From the NCBI RefSeq assembly GCF_017877135.1, contig NZ_JAGIPH010000002.1, positions 532,669 through 596,668 on the forward strand: a stretch of 64,000 nt of DNA. The letters run 5' to 3'. Below the pieces are notes generated by a model. It was not told the DNA's origin and ran no database searches. It saw only the letters and a program-made list of their open reading frames with translations. Below are positions 63,987-64,000 of this stretch, piece after piece. Position 1 is the first letter of the stretch. The number at the start of each line of letters is the position of its first letter. This DNA comes from Neorhizobium galegae. Lineage in GTDB: Bacteria > Pseudomonadota > Alphaproteobacteria > Rhizobiales > Rhizobiaceae. The position numbers were made by a program, and so were the translations under genes.

Positions 63987-64000
63987 GTGCGCTTCGTGGT

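Overview
This window is GC-rich chromosomal DNA of a member of the Rhizobiales, most likely Rhizobiaceae. The evidence is a set of ordinary alphaproteobacterial housekeeping genes in rhizobial style: fused secDF, a cluster of yajC, secDF, an Mth938-domain gene and a squalene-synthase-like gene, trmFO, a homodimeric NADP isocitrate dehydrogenase, a lone rpsD, a sthA-type transhydrogenase, alaC-hom-recJ, and DUF1127 and DUF815 proteins. I see no rRNA, insertion sequence, prophage, CRISPR array or origin. One tRNA gene, tRNA-Glu(TTC), closes the window.

Layout. 1-9.2 kb: a LytM/LysM envelope lipoprotein, a DUF815 ATPase, the Sec accessory genes, homologues of two mitochondrial complex I assembly factors, and trmFO. 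9.4-25 kb: icd, a FUSC membrane protein, an RNA methyltransferase, murI, small DUF1127-type genes, GNAT, VOC/YafY, LysE, a HerA-like ATPase, pepT, a TerC gene with a long structured leader, rpsD and sthA. 25.3-33.9 kb: a FadR-type regulator followed by a peptide/glutathione-type ABC importer whose operon also carries a gamma-glutamyltransferase-like enzyme and a DUF1028 protein. 34-54 kb: a catabolic island. 54-64 kb: radC, map, sfsA, phaC, a lipoprotein, alaC, hom, a small protein, recJ and tRNA-Glu.

The 34-54 kb island is the most interesting part. It holds an aerobic-type nicotinate hydroxylase (NicA [2Fe-2S] subunit and a 1194-residue NicB with a molybdopterin domain plus three haem c motifs), a NicR/BpsR-like MarR regulator, and a 6-hydroxynicotinate reductase homologue of the kind known from anaerobic nicotinate fermentation in Eubacterium barkeri. 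The reductase operon also carries a UPF0280 (ApbE-like) gene and two tandem DUF1185 genes. At the other end lie hyuAB (oxoprolinase/hydantoinase family), a LivHMGF-type ABC importer and two unexplained membrane/exported proteins. No 6-hydroxynicotinate 3-monooxygenase (NicC) or later maleamate-pathway gene is present. The gene set fits the reductive aerobic route described biochemically in Azorhizobium caulinodans: nicotinate to 6-hydroxynicotinate to 1,4,5,6-tetrahydro-6-oxonicotinate, then hydrolytic ring opening.

Two promoters 16 kb apart, before hyuA and before the reductase gene, share an identical 17-bp operator at the same distance from identical TTGACA boxes. This argues from sequence alone that the two halves of the island form one regulon. 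Functional assignments within the island beyond family membership are inference.
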